From contig NZ_BCPY01000001.1 in assembly GCF_001544195.1 (NCBI RefSeq), forward strand, positions 97,010-161,009: a stretch of 64,000 nt of DNA, written 5' to 3'. Shown here in pieces: positions 39,168 through 48,088 of the stretch. Every line of letters starts with the position of its first letter. Position 1 is the stretch's first letter. A program made the translations under genes and the position numbers. The notes under the pieces were generated by a model that saw only the letters and a program-made list of their open reading frames with translations, did no database searches and was not told the origin of the DNA. The stretch comes from Tetragenococcus solitarius NBRC 100494 (GTDB lineage Bacteria > Bacillota > Bacilli > Lactobacillales > Enterococcaceae).

Positions 39168-40016
39168 TTACTCACCCATCTCTTCATAACGATCTAAAGT
39201 ATATTTACCTAATTTCCCGTCTCTTATATCATGGATAACACGCTGACTGCCCTTTTCGTAGTCTTCTTGAAAGCCTTGTTTTTTGGTAATGGTCATCAAT
39301 AATTCTGGAATAGTTAGCTGCAAATCTTCTGGTGTTAATTGATAACGATTCGCCAGCTGCTCGGGATAAAACTTAGTAAAGAAACCTAATCCATAAATCG
39401 CAATATCGTCTTGGTGGTATAACTGCTCTTTAATTGCGCCAGTTAGCGCCAATTTTTTGCCAATTTCTTGGTCTTCAAATTTCGGCCACAAAATTCCTGG
39501 CGTATCCAATAATTCTAAATCTTTTTTATAACGGATCCACTGCTGGCCCTTGGTTACGCCCGGTTTATTCCCCGTTTGAGCTATCTTTTTACCTGCCAAT
39601 CGATTTAGCAAAGTCGATTTTCCTACGTTAGGAATACCAATCACCATTGCTCGAATCGCTCGCGGTTTTAAGCCTTTTTGTTGTTCACGCTGAAGTTTTT
39701 CAGCTAATGCTTCTTTTGTCTTTGGTAAAATAGACTTACTGCCTTTATTGTCTTGCGAATTAATTGCTAAAACAGCAAAACCTTGTTCGCCAAAATAGTT
39801 TTCCCACTTTTTTGTTTGTATGGGATCAGCTAAATCTGCCTTATTGATTAATATAAGACGCGGTTTTTGTTGCAAAATTTGATCCAGCATTGGATTTCTC
39901 GAGGAAATAGGCAAACGACCGTCTACTAATTCAAAGACAATATCTACATGCTTTAGTTTTTCTGATACTTGACGCTTAGCTTTTGCCATATGGCCTGGAA
40001 ACCATTGAATGGTCAT
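39168..40016 (-). CDS. rbgA: Ribosome biogenesis GTPase RbgA (YlqF)
   Basis: 282 residues. This circularly permuted GTPase is needed for late 50S assembly. The motifs occur in permuted order: G4 LINKADLAD, then G1 GIPNVGKSTLLNRL, then G3 LLDTPGILWP. The N-terminus QWFPGHMAKAKRQ is diagnostic. The rbgA-rnhB pair is conserved in Firmicutes. Confidence 0.96.
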   Translation of the reverse strand: MTIQWFPGHMAKAKRQVSEKLKHVDIVFELVDGRLPISSRNPMLDQILQQKPRLILINKADLADPIQTKKWENYFGEQGFAVLAINSQDNKGSKSILPKTKEALAEKLQREQQKGLKPRAIRAMVIGIPNVGKSTLLNRLAGKKIAQTGNKPGVTKGQQWIRYKKDLELLDTPGILWPKFEDQEIGKKLALTGAIKEQLYHQDDIAIYGLGFFTKFYPEQLANRYQLTPEDLQLTIPELLMTITKKQGFQEDYEKGSQRVIHDIRDGKLGKYTLDRYEEMGE

Positions 40017-40201
40017 ATGTATCTACTCTCCTTGTTATAACAGCTCTTTTAAAATAAATAAAAAATTTATTAAATAGCAACTTCTGCTAAGAACTCTATT
40101 TATCATAAACTTTTTCCAGTAGTCTTTCAATTTTTTTAGCAATTGATAAAAAATTTTTCTTTGAAAAGGACGATATTTACTGTAATTGTTTTTTTACAAC
40201 T

Positions 40202-40243
40202 AGAAAGTTCCCTAACTGCGTATAAAACATAATCCTACTTTCT
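40202..40243. repeat. Lead hairpin of array D
   Basis: AGAAAGT (40202-40208) pairs with ACTTTCT (40237-40243). The right side reads AATCCTACTTTCT and shares the 11-mer ATCCTACTTTC with the hairpin before array B (22465-22475). Confidence 0.6.
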
Positions 40244-40249
40244 AAAAAA

Positions 40250-40413
40250 GAGGGGAAGTCAGCTATTTTCCCCTTGATTTCAAAGAAAAAGAAGGGAAGT
40301 GGCTTATACTTCCACTGATTTTATCTACAATAAAGGGACATCACACCTACTTTCCTTCATTTCATTAAAAAAGAAGGCTCCCCACTCATACTTCCCCTTA
40401 TTTTACAAAAAGT
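40250..40413. repeat. 41-bp-period hairpin array D (four units)
   Basis: GGGAAGT-type words begin at 40253, 40294, 40335 and 40376 and an ATTT marker at 40277, 40318, 40359 and 40400, each exactly 41 bases apart. Right-hand words are TTCCCC, CTTCCA, TTTCC and CTTCCCC. Each unit folds as GGGAAGT...ACTTCCC. It lies between the lepB terminator and the rbgA start; no gene is seen in 40017-40471. Confidence 0.78.
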
Positions 40414-40426
40414 TCTTTTATAATTA

Positions 40427-40470
40427 AAAAAGTTTGTAAAGTTAAATGAAAACAACTCTACAAACTTTTT
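40427..40470 (-). terminator. Terminator of lepB
   Basis: AAAAAGTTTGTA (40427-40438) and TACAAACTTTTT (40459-40470) pair perfectly. It is directly after the lepB stop; T-rich on the minus strand. Confidence 0.85.
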
Positions 40471-40471
40471 C

Positions 40472-41017
40472 TCAAATAAATTTCATATGTTTTAATGGAT
40501 AGTATACAAAATGAGCTTTTCCTAAAATTTCATCTTCTGAAACGGCTCCAAAAGAACGACTATCCTTAGACAAACGACGATTATCGCCGATAACGAAATA
40601 ACTGTCTTTCCCTAATTTTTTAACGCCCATCAATTCTTCAAAATCAAAATCATAAGTGTAAGGAATATTTTCTTCGTCATCATGGATATTATCTTTTAAA
40701 AAAGGTTCGTTTATTTTTTTTCCATCAATATATAACTGATCATTCTTATAACTAACAGACTCACCGGGAAGTCCAATGACACGCTTAACATAAGTCCCTC
40801 CATCTGGAAGATTAAAAACCACCACATCAAAGCGTTTTACACTAGATAAACGCTCAACCAGTACCATATCTCCTTGGGAAACAGTATCTGCCATCGAACT
40901 TCCTTGTACTGGCACAGGAAACAGCAAAAAACCTCGAATCAACAGTGCCAGTAAACCAGCAGCAAACGAATATTTTATTATCAGCCAAAACCACTCGAAA
41001 AATCGTTGTTTATTCAT
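40472..41017 (-). CDS. lepB: Signal peptidase I
   Basis: 181 residues. It cleaves signal peptides of secreted proteins. One membrane segment (about 12-33), then the Ser motif PVQGSSMADT (catalytic Ser 41), the Lys region TYVKRVIGLPGE and the box E GDNRRLSKDSR. It is the last gene of the envelope operon, 25 bases after the S41 protease. Confidence 0.95.
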   Translation of the reverse strand: MNKQRFFEWFWLIIKYSFAAGLLALLIRGFLLFPVPVQGSSMADTVSQGDMVLVERLSSVKRFDVVVFNLPDGGTYVKRVIGLPGESVSYKNDQLYIDGKKINEPFLKDNIHDDEENIPYTYDFDFEELMGVKKLGKDSYFVIGDNRRLSKDSRSFGAVSEDEILGKAHFVYYPLKHMKFI

Positions 41018-41042
41018 TTAGCCCTCGATCCCGTCTGATTCA

Positions 41043-42455
41043 TCATTTTGTTAACTCTTCAATCGCTTTTTTATACACTGGATCAGAATCCTGAATTTTT
41101 TTAACGACTGACTGTTCAATCGCCGTGCTTGTTTCCTCAGTCACTTTGCCGGTTGATTTTAAGTCATGTTTATTCTGGAAGTCTTTGACAGCTTGTTTCG
41201 TCTGTTCGTTAAATTGGTCTCCCTTTGTTTCATAACCTAAAGCTTGTAGGAATTTATTCAAATTTTTGACAGTATCCGATTGATCGCCATTTTTTAGTTC
41301 TTTATCTTTAGGCAATGGCGGTAGATAAGCATAATCAGGACGATCTGCTTCGATGGTCGGTTTGACTCCTTTTTCATTAATCCATTCTCCTTTTGGAGTT
41401 AACCATTTTTGTACCGTCATTTTTACTTCGCTATCATCAGAAAAATCACTTACACTTTGTACAGTTCCTTTACCGAAAGTGTTCGTTCCAATAATCGGCA
41501 CATTAGCCGACTCTTTTAAAGCTGCCGCAAAAATTTCTGAGGCTGAAGCACTCTGCTTGTCTACTAATACAGCTGTGGGTTCTTTTACTTTAAAGCCGCC
41601 ATCCAATTTTTCAGAAGCCTTGCTTTTCCCCGTAATTTCATCATCAGTACCAAACTGGACAATCGTTTTGCCATTTTTTAAAAACATACTAGCCATTTCT
41701 TCTACTTGATCTAAGTAACCGCCCGGATTTTGCCGCACATCGATTACAAAGGACTTAGCCCCTTGTTTGCGTAAACTTTTAATCGCATCTTTTAACTCTT
41801 TAGCGGTATTTTCATTAAAACTAGCAATTTCAATACTACCTATAGCTGGATGCTTTTTATCAATTTCATACTTTAGAGATTCAAGGGGGATGGTGTCGCG
41901 CTTAATATCTACTTCAAAGGTCTCATCATCACGCTCAACTTCTAGTTTTACCGTTGACCCTTTCTTTCCACGAATCGTTTGGACAACAGAACTGAGTTCT
42001 TTTCCCTTCGTCTTTTTGCCATTAACTTTTAAAATTTTATCATTGGCTCGCAAACCCGCTTTTTCAGCCGGACTATCTTTTACCGGTGCTTCAGAAACTT
42101 CCGGTAAGTCATCGACAATCGTCAAAGTTGCCCCAATTCCTTCAAAATCACCAGATAAGGAGTCGGTAAACTTTTTGGCATCTTTTTTGCCCAAATAAGA
42201 AGTATAAGGATCATCTAAAGCATCCGTCATTCCTTTAAGGGCGCCTTCAACCAGTTTATTACTATCTACATCTTCATAGTAATTTTCTTTGATATCATCA
42301 TACAAAGCATGAACTTTATATAAATCATTTCGAGAAAACGAAGAGGACTGAAAAGTTTCACTTGTTGTCACCCAATAAACAAGCCCTCCGGAAATAAGTG
42401 CTACCACCACTAAGGAAATAATATATTTGACAAAAGAAATCTTTTTATTTTTCAT
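41043..42455 (-). CDS. S41-family C-terminal processing protease with PG-binding domain
   Basis: About 470 residues from the ATG at 42455 (GAGGTG site). A membrane anchor (about 8-30) leads to an outer-surface PDZ domain (LPEVSEAPVKDSPAEKAGLRANDKILKVNG), the S41 catalytic core with DVRQNPGGYLDQV and the nucleophile Ser in KQSASASEIFAAALK with the partner Lys in TFGKGTVQ, and a C-terminal peptidoglycan-binding domain (LKNGDQSDTVKNLNKFLQALGYE). It resembles B. subtilis CtpA/CtpB. The target is unknown. Confidence 0.93.
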   Translation of the reverse strand: MKNKKISFVKYIISLVVVALISGGLVYWVTTSETFQSSSFSRNDLYKVHALYDDIKENYYEDVDSNKLVEGALKGMTDALDDPYTSYLGKKDAKKFTDSLSGDFEGIGATLTIVDDLPEVSEAPVKDSPAEKAGLRANDKILKVNGKKTKGKELSSVVQTIRGKKGSTVKLEVERDDETFEVDIKRDTIPLESLKYEIDKKHPAIGSIEIASFNENTAKELKDAIKSLRKQGAKSFVIDVRQNPGGYLDQVEEMASMFLKNGKTIVQFGTDDEITGKSKASEKLDGGFKVKEPTAVLVDKQSASASEIFAAALKESANVPIIGTNTFGKGTVQSVSDFSDDSEVKMTVQKWLTPKGEWINEKGVKPTIEADRPDYAYLPPLPKDKELKNGDQSDTVKNLNKFLQALGYETKGDQFNEQTKQAVKDFQNKHDLKSTGKVTEETSTAIEQSVVKKIQDSDPVYKKAIEELTK

Positions 42456-42485
42456 GTAACACCTCAATTCCACGCTCTATCGCTT

Positions 42486-42707
42486 TTATCGATTATTTTC
42501 TAGATATTTCTGCCATACACGATCAAAAATATCCATGTTAGCTAAATAATCGACATTCAACTCTAAATAATTAGAAATTTCCTCATAATTATCACTTTGT
42601 TTAGGAAATTGAATATCTTTTGACGCCTGGTTAGCAAAGACCTGTTCTTCATCAGAAGAATTGGGGCCTCGTAATGTCATTAAATAATGGTAGAAACTAC
42701 GCTTCAT
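42486..42707 (-). CDS. YozE-family (UPF0346) small protein
   Basis: 73 residues. The family has a SAM-like three- or four-helix fold; the role is unknown. The visible pattern [29 protein letters not shown] is characteristic. It overlaps the end of msrA by four bases (ATGA), so it is co-translated. Confidence 0.88.
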   Translation of the reverse strand: MKRSFYHYLMTLRGPNSSDEEQVFANQASKDIQFPKQSDNYEEISNYLELNVDYLANMDIFDRVWQKYLENNR

Positions 42708-43219
42708 TTACCCCAATTCTCCCTTATGAAAGCAGCTCTTTTGGCATGGTTTCTGGCGAAATTTTCAGGATTTTTCTTATAAAAATCTTGGTGATACATT
42801 TCCGCCGGATAAAAAGTTTGCGCCGGTTCAATTTGTGTAACAATTAGTTTATCAAAACGTCCACTATCTTGTAGTTCTTGGCGACTTTTTTCCGCAATTT
42901 CTTTTTGTTCTTCATTTAAATAATAAATGACCGGACGATAATTATCTCCACGATCTTGAAATTGCCCAAAGGCATCTGTAGGATCTGTTTGTTGCCAGTA
43001 AAGTTCGACTAAGTCTTTATAAGAAATAATTTCTGGGTCAAAAATGATTTCAACTGCTTCTGTGTGTCCGGTTGTCTTGGTAACAACTTGTTCATAAGTT
43101 GGATTTTCTACATGCCCACCTGTATAACCTGAGACGACAGAATAAATTCCAGGTTGTTCATCAAAAGGTTGAACCATGCACCAAAAACAGCCGCCTGCAA
43201 AAATTGCTCGTTGTTTCAT
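42704..43219 (-). CDS. msrA: Peptide methionine sulfoxide reductase A
   Basis: 171 residues. It repairs oxidised methionine (S form). The active-site GGCFWCM is at residues 10-16, with [28 protein letters not shown] and the C-terminal [11 protein letters not shown]. No MsrB domain is fused here. It belongs to the envelope operon. Confidence 0.96.
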   Translation of the reverse strand: MKQRAIFAGGCFWCMVQPFDEQPGIYSVVSGYTGGHVENPTYEQVVTKTTGHTEAVEIIFDPEIISYKDLVELYWQQTDPTDAFGQFQDRGDNYRPVIYYLNEEQKEIAEKSRQELQDSGRFDKLIVTQIEPAQTFYPAEMYHQDFYKKNPENFARNHAKRAAFIRENWGK

Positions 43220-43229
43220 ACAATCACTC

Positions 43230-43874
43230 CTATTTTTCTTTGTCCTGAGGTAAGTATAGACTTACTTGGATGTCATCATCAACTAAATTGATTTTTTCCG
43301 CTTTTATAAATAATCCATTTTCCATTCGGAATTGATCAAGACGCACAAGAACCGTTTTTTCGTCTGGGTCAAATTCAATCCACTTAGGAAATTTAAAACT
43401 TTTTTCAATCATTTTCATTACTTGTTTTACTGGAAGGTCCAAAGTACCCACGGATAGACTATCTGCTTTAAGCTGTACATTGCCATCATCTGTAACATAA
43501 GGATCAAAATATAAATAAAAAGTAATGGGCGCGCCTAAAACTTTAAAATCTCCCGTTAGCATTGCCTGATTTTCTAGCTGAAAATGATATTCTACATCAG
43601 AATCTTTCTGATAATTTCGCAAATAAAAATCAATAAGCGAATTCATTTGCTTCTTATCACTATTAATTGATAAAACTGGCTCTCCTTCGCGTTGTACAAT
43701 CGGTTGTGTGTCATATTGAATAACTTCTCTTTGTTGTGTTGCGCGGAAGAAAAAGAAAGCTAGCAATCCTACAACAATGCCTAGTAATACAATAAATGCA
43801 ATTTTCCATTTATTTGTTGGTTTCTTTTCGTTTTCTTGTGTTGCTTTTTTATGTTTCTGCTTTTCCTCTTTCAC
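43230..43874 (-). CDS. YpmS-family membrane-anchored protein (DUF2140)
   Basis: About 214 residues from a GTG at 43874, which overlaps the SGNH stop by four bases (GTGA) and follows AGAGGAG. A charged start (residues 1-20) precedes one membrane segment (about 23-43) and an extracellular beta-rich domain. It is the DUF2140/YpmS family, often next to SGNH esterase and msrA genes in Firmicutes. The molecular role is unknown. Confidence 0.85.
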   Translation of the reverse strand: MKEEKQKHKKATQENEKKPTNKWKIAFIVLLGIVVGLLAFFFFRATQQREVIQYDTQPIVQREGEPVLSINSDKKQMNSLIDFYLRNYQKDSDVEYHFQLENQAMLTGDFKVLGAPITFYLYFDPYVTDDGNVQLKADSLSVGTLDLPVKQVMKMIEKSFKFPKWIEFDPDEKTVLVRLDQFRMENGLFIKAEKINLVDDDIQVSLYLPQDKEK

Positions 43875-44761
43875 GATGCGTTCTCCTCTTTTAACCAAGT
43901 ACTTTTGGTTGCATCAATATTTTTCATCACTTCTCGAGTGATTAATTGATAGCCCGTTGTATTCGGATGGAAATTGTCTTCTTCATAAAGTGCCTTATTT
44001 TTCACTGTATTTAGGTCGTTCTCTTCTTCAGAAGAAGAGTCTTGCTTATTAGTATCAAGTGCAGCGTCATCGCCAGTTCCTTGCGAAATCACTTCATTAA
44101 TAGGGACAAAATAGGCATTCTCATCTTTTTCAACAACTTCTTTAGTGCCTTTGTCCCAATTTTTTATAATCGTTTGCATATCTTCAATTTCTGGAAAATT
44201 GACATAAAAAGGATTATAGACACCCACTACGTAAATACTAGCATTCTCATTTAAGGAACGAATTTCATTCATCATGTTGGATAGGTTTTCCTGATATTTT
44301 TGTAATGGTTTATCAAAAGAATCCACACTCAAGCCAAAAATATTTTTTTTAATGACTTTCATAATATCATTTCCGCCTACTGTCACTGTGATAATATCAG
44401 AAGCAGCAATATCTTTTTGCGTGTTGTCGTCTTCTTGAATACGCTGCAAAATTTGGTCACTTCTTTCACCTGCGACACCGTAATTATCTACTTCCACACT
44501 ACTCAATGAATAATCGTCTTGTAGATCATCGGCCACAAGCGGGACAAAACCGCCACTTTGCGTTGTGTCGCCTACTCCTTCAGTCAATGAATCTCCAATC
44601 GCTGTATAATGGATACGTTCTTTTGTTTGATCATCATTAACACTAGTGGTGTCAGCCAATTTAGGCTGAGCTTTAGGTAAACTTAGTTGAAGAACGAAAA
44701 AAGTTATGAAGGCAATAACTACTACACTGAAAAAAGGAATGAAAAATTTCTTACTCTTCAT
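43871..44761 (-). CDS. SGNH/GDSL lipase-esterase, membrane anchored
   Basis: 296 residues. The N-terminal membrane segment (about 5-25) has a lysine start. Block I is AIGDSLTEGVGD (nucleophile Ser), block II GVAGERSD, block III TVGGNDIM and block V DNFHPNTTGYQLI (Asp-His). An acidic, low-complexity insert (DTNKQDSSSEEENDLN) lies before block V. It resembles B. subtilis YpmR. The substrate is unknown, but the export and the YpmS partner suggest lipids or wall esters. Confidence 0.9.
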   Translation of the reverse strand: MKSKKFFIPFFSVVVIAFITFFVLQLSLPKAQPKLADTTSVNDDQTKERIHYTAIGDSLTEGVGDTTQSGGFVPLVADDLQDDYSLSSVEVDNYGVAGERSDQILQRIQEDDNTQKDIAASDIITVTVGGNDIMKVIKKNIFGLSVDSFDKPLQKYQENLSNMMNEIRSLNENASIYVVGVYNPFYVNFPEIEDMQTIIKNWDKGTKEVVEKDENAYFVPINEVISQGTGDDAALDTNKQDSSSEEENDLNTVKNKALYEEDNFHPNTTGYQLITREVMKNIDATKSTWLKEENAS

Positions 44762-44889
44762 ACTGATTTCCTCTTTCTAACGACTGTTTGTCGTTATTCT
44801 TACAAATTTTACGTATCATCAGTTTATCAAAAATAATGAAAAATTCGTACTAATTTTCATTTTATTCATCAAAACTTAAAAAATCAAAA

Positions 44890-44913
44890 AGAAGAGCCGT
44901 ATTTGGCTCTTCT
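44890..44913 (-). terminator. Terminator of degV
   Basis: AGAAGAGCC (44890-44898) pairs with GGCTCTTCT (44905-44913), followed on the minus strand by TTTTTGATTT. Confidence 0.85.
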
Positions 44914-44922
44914 ATGACTTTA

Positions 44923-45771
44923 CTAAACTTGGTCTGCATAATACATAATCGCAAAAGCATCTTTTCCTGTATGCGTAGCAATAATTGGTGTAGTGTGCAA
45001 TAAGTAGATTTCTAATTGTGGAAACAATTCTTGCAATTCATTTTTATACTTTTCACATTGCTCTTTACCACCCGCATAAGAAATGCCGATTTTTTTTACC
45101 GTCGAATTATTTTTTAATTCATTTTTTAAGCGTTCAAACCATTTATTAAAGGTTTTAGCTCCTCGACCCTTTACGATAGGAAGCAAATCACCATTTTTGA
45201 ATTCCATTACCACACGTATACTCAAAATGCTAGATAAAAGACCTTTTGCCCGGCTAATACGCCCTCCCTTTACTAGATTTTCTAGTGTGGAAACACCAAT
45301 ATATAATTTCGTATTTTTTAACATATGTTGAATTTCAGCGAGTACTTCTTCTGAACTTTTACCTTCTTGGGCTAACTGAGCAGCTCTTATAACTGCAAAA
45401 GCTAGCGACTGGTCGGTTGTTTGTGTGTCAATCACCGTTACCTTACTTTTAGTAATGTTACTTGCTTGTCTTGCTGCGTCAACCGTACCGCTTAAGGTCT
45501 CAGACATATGAATAGATAAAATTTCACTACCGTCAGCTCCTAGTTCATCATATAAATTGACAAACTCTCCAATGGGCGGCTGACTTGTTTTTGGCAACTT
45601 TTTGGCTTTTGCCATCATTTCCATAAAATGTTCGCCAGTAAGACTTTCGTCATCTGCATAAACAGTCCCATCGATCATCACAAAAAGAGGGACCACGTGA
45701 ATATCATATTGATCCCTTAAACTCGGCTTCATCGTAGCCGACGAATCCGTTACTATTTTAAGTTTTCCCAT
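44923..45771 (-). CDS. DegV-family fatty-acid-binding protein
   Basis: 282 residues. DegV/FakB proteins hold a fatty acid for the kinase FakA. The N-terminal KIVTDSSATM and the block GEFVNLYDELGADGSEILSIHMSETLSGTVDAARQA are typical. The C-terminal HTGKDAFAIMYY (family HxGpg-like region) is present. No fakA is nearby. Confidence 0.9.
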   Translation of the reverse strand: MGKLKIVTDSSATMKPSLRDQYDIHVVPLFVMIDGTVYADDESLTGEHFMEMMAKAKKLPKTSQPPIGEFVNLYDELGADGSEILSIHMSETLSGTVDAARQASNITKSKVTVIDTQTTDQSLAFAVIRAAQLAQEGKSSEEVLAEIQHMLKNTKLYIGVSTLENLVKGGRISRAKGLLSSILSIRVVMEFKNGDLLPIVKGRGAKTFNKWFERLKNELKNNSTVKKIGISYAGGKEQCEKYKNELQELFPQLEIYLLHTTPIIATHTGKDAFAIMYYADQV

Positions 45772-45892
45772 AGTTTCTGTTCACTCTTTCTTCTAGCTTT
45801 GCCCCCTTTTTCAAGCGGTCAAAGCTAAATCTTTTCTCTCATCAGTATAACAGAGTAAACGTAATTTTTCATTAAAAATTAATTCTTAAAAA

Positions 45893-46960
45893 CTATAAAG
45901 CTTCAACTGCTTGAATCGCAGCAAAAATTTGTTCTTCTGTAACTTCTGGATCGATCATAGGAAAAGTATCATCCTCAGCTGCAGCTTTTTGTACCACTAA
46001 GGATAGTCCTTCTTTTGATGTATCAGCAACGTTCATTTGGGCTAACTTGGTTGGCAAACCAATTTGTTTGTAAAAGGGATAAATTTTATCTATTTCATCA
46101 AAATCGTTAGTGTAAGCTAATTGAACCAAAATTCCATAAGCAACCTTATTACCGTGAAGTGCTGAATGAGTTTCTTCTAAATAAGAAAGACCATCATGAA
46201 CAGCATGTGCACCAGCAGAACGTCCATAACTTACTGCAAATCCTCCAGTTTCTCCAGCAAGAGCTATGATCGTATCGGTCACTCGTGCAAACTCTGGCGT
46301 AATACTTTGTTGATTCAAAGAATCAATCGCTTTTTGAGAATCTTCAAATAAAATTGTCGCAATCTCTTTAGCACAAGCAATTCCTAAGCGTGTATAAGCT
46401 GTTTTGTCATCTTTATTTAAACGGCGAGTAATCCCTTCAATCTCATACCATTTTGCCAATGTATCTCCAATACCCGCTACAAAATACTCTTCCGGAGTAG
46501 CAAGCAAAAATTGCCAGTCTACTAAAGTTAAATAAGGCGCGCGTGTTTGAAAGCCCATGCATCTAAAGGTTCGATTAGGGTAATATACAGCTGTAATTGG
46601 AGTAAATGGTGCACAATTAGAAATCAAAGTCGGCACTAAAATCACATCACAATCTAAAACTTCTGCAGTTAATTTTGCGGTATCGCAAACTCTTCCTCCA
46701 CCAATACCAACAATGACATCTGCTTTTCCAATCTGATCTGCAATTTCTTGAGCATTTTCATAACTTGCACTACCATCATAACGGTAAACAGAAAAGGGCA
46801 GTTCTTTTTTATAGTAATCCTTAAAAACTTGATAAGAAATTTCCCCGGTAACAACCGCTACTTTTTTAAAAGGTTCTAAATAATTCGTCAAGTCTTTTAT
46901 AACATTTACTCCACTCACATAACGGTTTCCTCCAGGACGAACTTCGTCATTAATATTCAT
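45893..46960 (-). CDS. Iron-containing alcohol dehydrogenase (GldA/HcxA-like)
   Basis: 355 residues from the ATG at 46960 (AAGGAG site, 7-base gap). The NAD-binding GGG motif is IVGIGGGRVCDTAKL. The metal ligands are Asp in AGIGDTLAKWYE, His in SAGAHAVHDGL and His in SALHGNKVAYG. It is a GldA-type polyol dehydrogenase, closer in the PTLISNCAPFTPITAVYY region to HcxA (hydroxycarboxylate) enzymes; the substrate is not settled. It has a long, structured leader (separate entry). Confidence 0.85.
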   Translation of the reverse strand: MNINDEVRPGGNRYVSGVNVIKDLTNYLEPFKKVAVVTGEISYQVFKDYYKKELPFSVYRYDGSASYENAQEIADQIGKADVIVGIGGGRVCDTAKLTAEVLDCDVILVPTLISNCAPFTPITAVYYPNRTFRCMGFQTRAPYLTLVDWQFLLATPEEYFVAGIGDTLAKWYEIEGITRRLNKDDKTAYTRLGIACAKEIATILFEDSQKAIDSLNQQSITPEFARVTDTIIALAGETGGFAVSYGRSAGAHAVHDGLSYLEETHSALHGNKVAYGILVQLAYTNDFDEIDKIYPFYKQIGLPTKLAQMNVADTSKEGLSLVVQKAAAEDDTFPMIDPEVTEEQIFAAIQAVEAL

Positions 46961-46980
46961 AGCCACACTCCTTAAATTTT

Positions 46981-47178
46981 AATTTTTTTGAAACAAAGAA
47001 AAGGATGATAGATCCTCGATTCCTCTTGCCTAACTTAAACCATTGCTCTTCTATCCGTTATTTATTCTTTTAATCGCAGATAGCATTTTTACATTTCTCT
47101 TTTCGTCCTCATCCTTTTTAAAATGAATTGTTTTATAGAAATTGGAACAAGTTTACAACGCTTTATTTCTTAAGTCAA
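46981..47178 (-). promoter_or_regulatory. Promoter and structured 5' leader of the alcohol dehydrogenase gene
   Basis: The -35 TTGACT (complement of 47173-47178) and -10 TAAACT (complement of 47150-47155) have 17-base spacing, giving a leader of about 180 bases. On the minus strand, near its start, AAAAAGGATGA can pair with TCATCCTTTT near its end; but the latter also forms a small AGGAT-5-ATCCT stem followed by TTTTCTTTG. Mutually exclusive pairings of this kind are the mark of attenuators. No known riboswitch or T-box motif (GGGTGG) was seen. Confidence 0.5.
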
Positions 47179-47290
47179 CATCGAAAGCGCATTATAATTA
47201 TAATTTTCACAATATTCATTAAATTATTCTATTCAATCAATTTTGCTTATAAGTTTTTATTAAAACATTTGTTACTTTTAAAAGATGTTC

Positions 47291-47319
47291 TTGAATAAAA
47301 AATCGTTTCCGTGTATAGT
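47291..47319 (+). promoter_or_regulatory. Promoter of the hemolysin III gene
   Basis: TTGAAT (47291-47296), 17 bases, TATAGT (47314-47319). It is about 47 bases upstream of the ATG at 47366. Confidence 0.7.
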
Positions 47320-47365
47320 CAAATTAAAGCTAAACAAAGGATTTTTTACAAAAAGAGGGTTGCTA

Positions 47366-48019
47366 ATGGAAGCAAACAAATTTACCCATAGATATTTAAT
47401 CACCAATGAAGTCTTCAATGCGATCACTCATGGAATAGGTTTTGCCCTGAGTATCGCCGGACTTGTTATTTTGTTAATCAGCGGAACACGGTTAGGTTCG
47501 TCTATACATATTGTTTCTTATGCGATTTACGGTTCAATGCTGATTTTACTTTTTTTGTCATCCACCTTATTTCATAGCCTGATATTTACTAAAGCTAAAA
47601 AAGTATTTCAAGTGTTTGACCACGCCTCAATTTATTTATTGATCGCAGGCAGCTATACTCCTTTTTGTTTATTAAGTATTGGTGGAATTTTTGGTTGGGT
47701 ACTATGTAGTATTATCTGGCTATTAGCCATCTCAGGTATTGTTTATAAATCGTGTACATTGCATAAAAAAGAAACAGTTTCAAAACTTTCTACGTTGATT
47801 TATGTTTTGATGGGTTGGGGATGTGTTATTGCCTTTGGTCCATTGCTAGATTCATTAGGAATTTGGGGGGCCCTCCTTCTGGCTAGTGGGGGTCTTGCTT
47901 ACACAATTGGTGCCATTTTTTATAGTTTAAAAAATGTTCGATTTATGCACGTTATCTGGCACTTATTTGTTATGCTAGGAGCTGGTTTTATGTACTTTTC
48001 AGTTCTGTTTTTTACTTAA
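47366..48019 (+). CDS. Hemolysin III / PAQR family membrane protein
   Basis: 217 residues from the ATG at 47366 (AGAGGG site); an earlier in-frame start at 47285 would lie in the promoter. Seven membrane helices. Family motifs are NAITHGIGF, SSTLFHSL, DHASIYLLIAGSYTPF and HVIWHLFVMLGA, with the metal-site histidines of PAQR proteins. The function of YqfA/HlyIII proteins is not settled. Confidence 0.93.
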   Translation: MEANKFTHRYLITNEVFNAITHGIGFALSIAGLVILLISGTRLGSSIHIVSYAIYGSMLILLFLSSTLFHSLIFTKAKKVFQVFDHASIYLLIAGSYTPFCLLSIGGIFGWVLCSIIWLLAISGIVYKSCTLHKKETVSKLSTLIYVLMGWGCVIAFGPLLDSLGIWGALLLASGGLAYTIGAIFYSLKNVRFMHVIWHLFVMLGAGFMYFSVLFFT

Positions 48020-48032
48020 TAATACAGTAAAC

Positions 48033-48063
48033 GAAAGCTCGAGTATTAAGTTCTTGAGCTTTC
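48033..48063 (+). terminator. Terminator of the hemolysin III gene
   Basis: GAAAGCTCGAG (48033-48043) pairs with CTTGAGCTTTC (48053-48063) at 10 of 11 positions; T-rich after. Confidence 0.75.
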
Positions 48064-48088
48064 TTTATAAACGGTATAGGGGAAATTT

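Noticed and set aside
46981..47178. Alcohol dehydrogenase leader as a T-box or known riboswitch
   Set aside because: The invariant T-box sequence (GGGTGGNACCGCG) is absent and no conserved riboswitch core was found.
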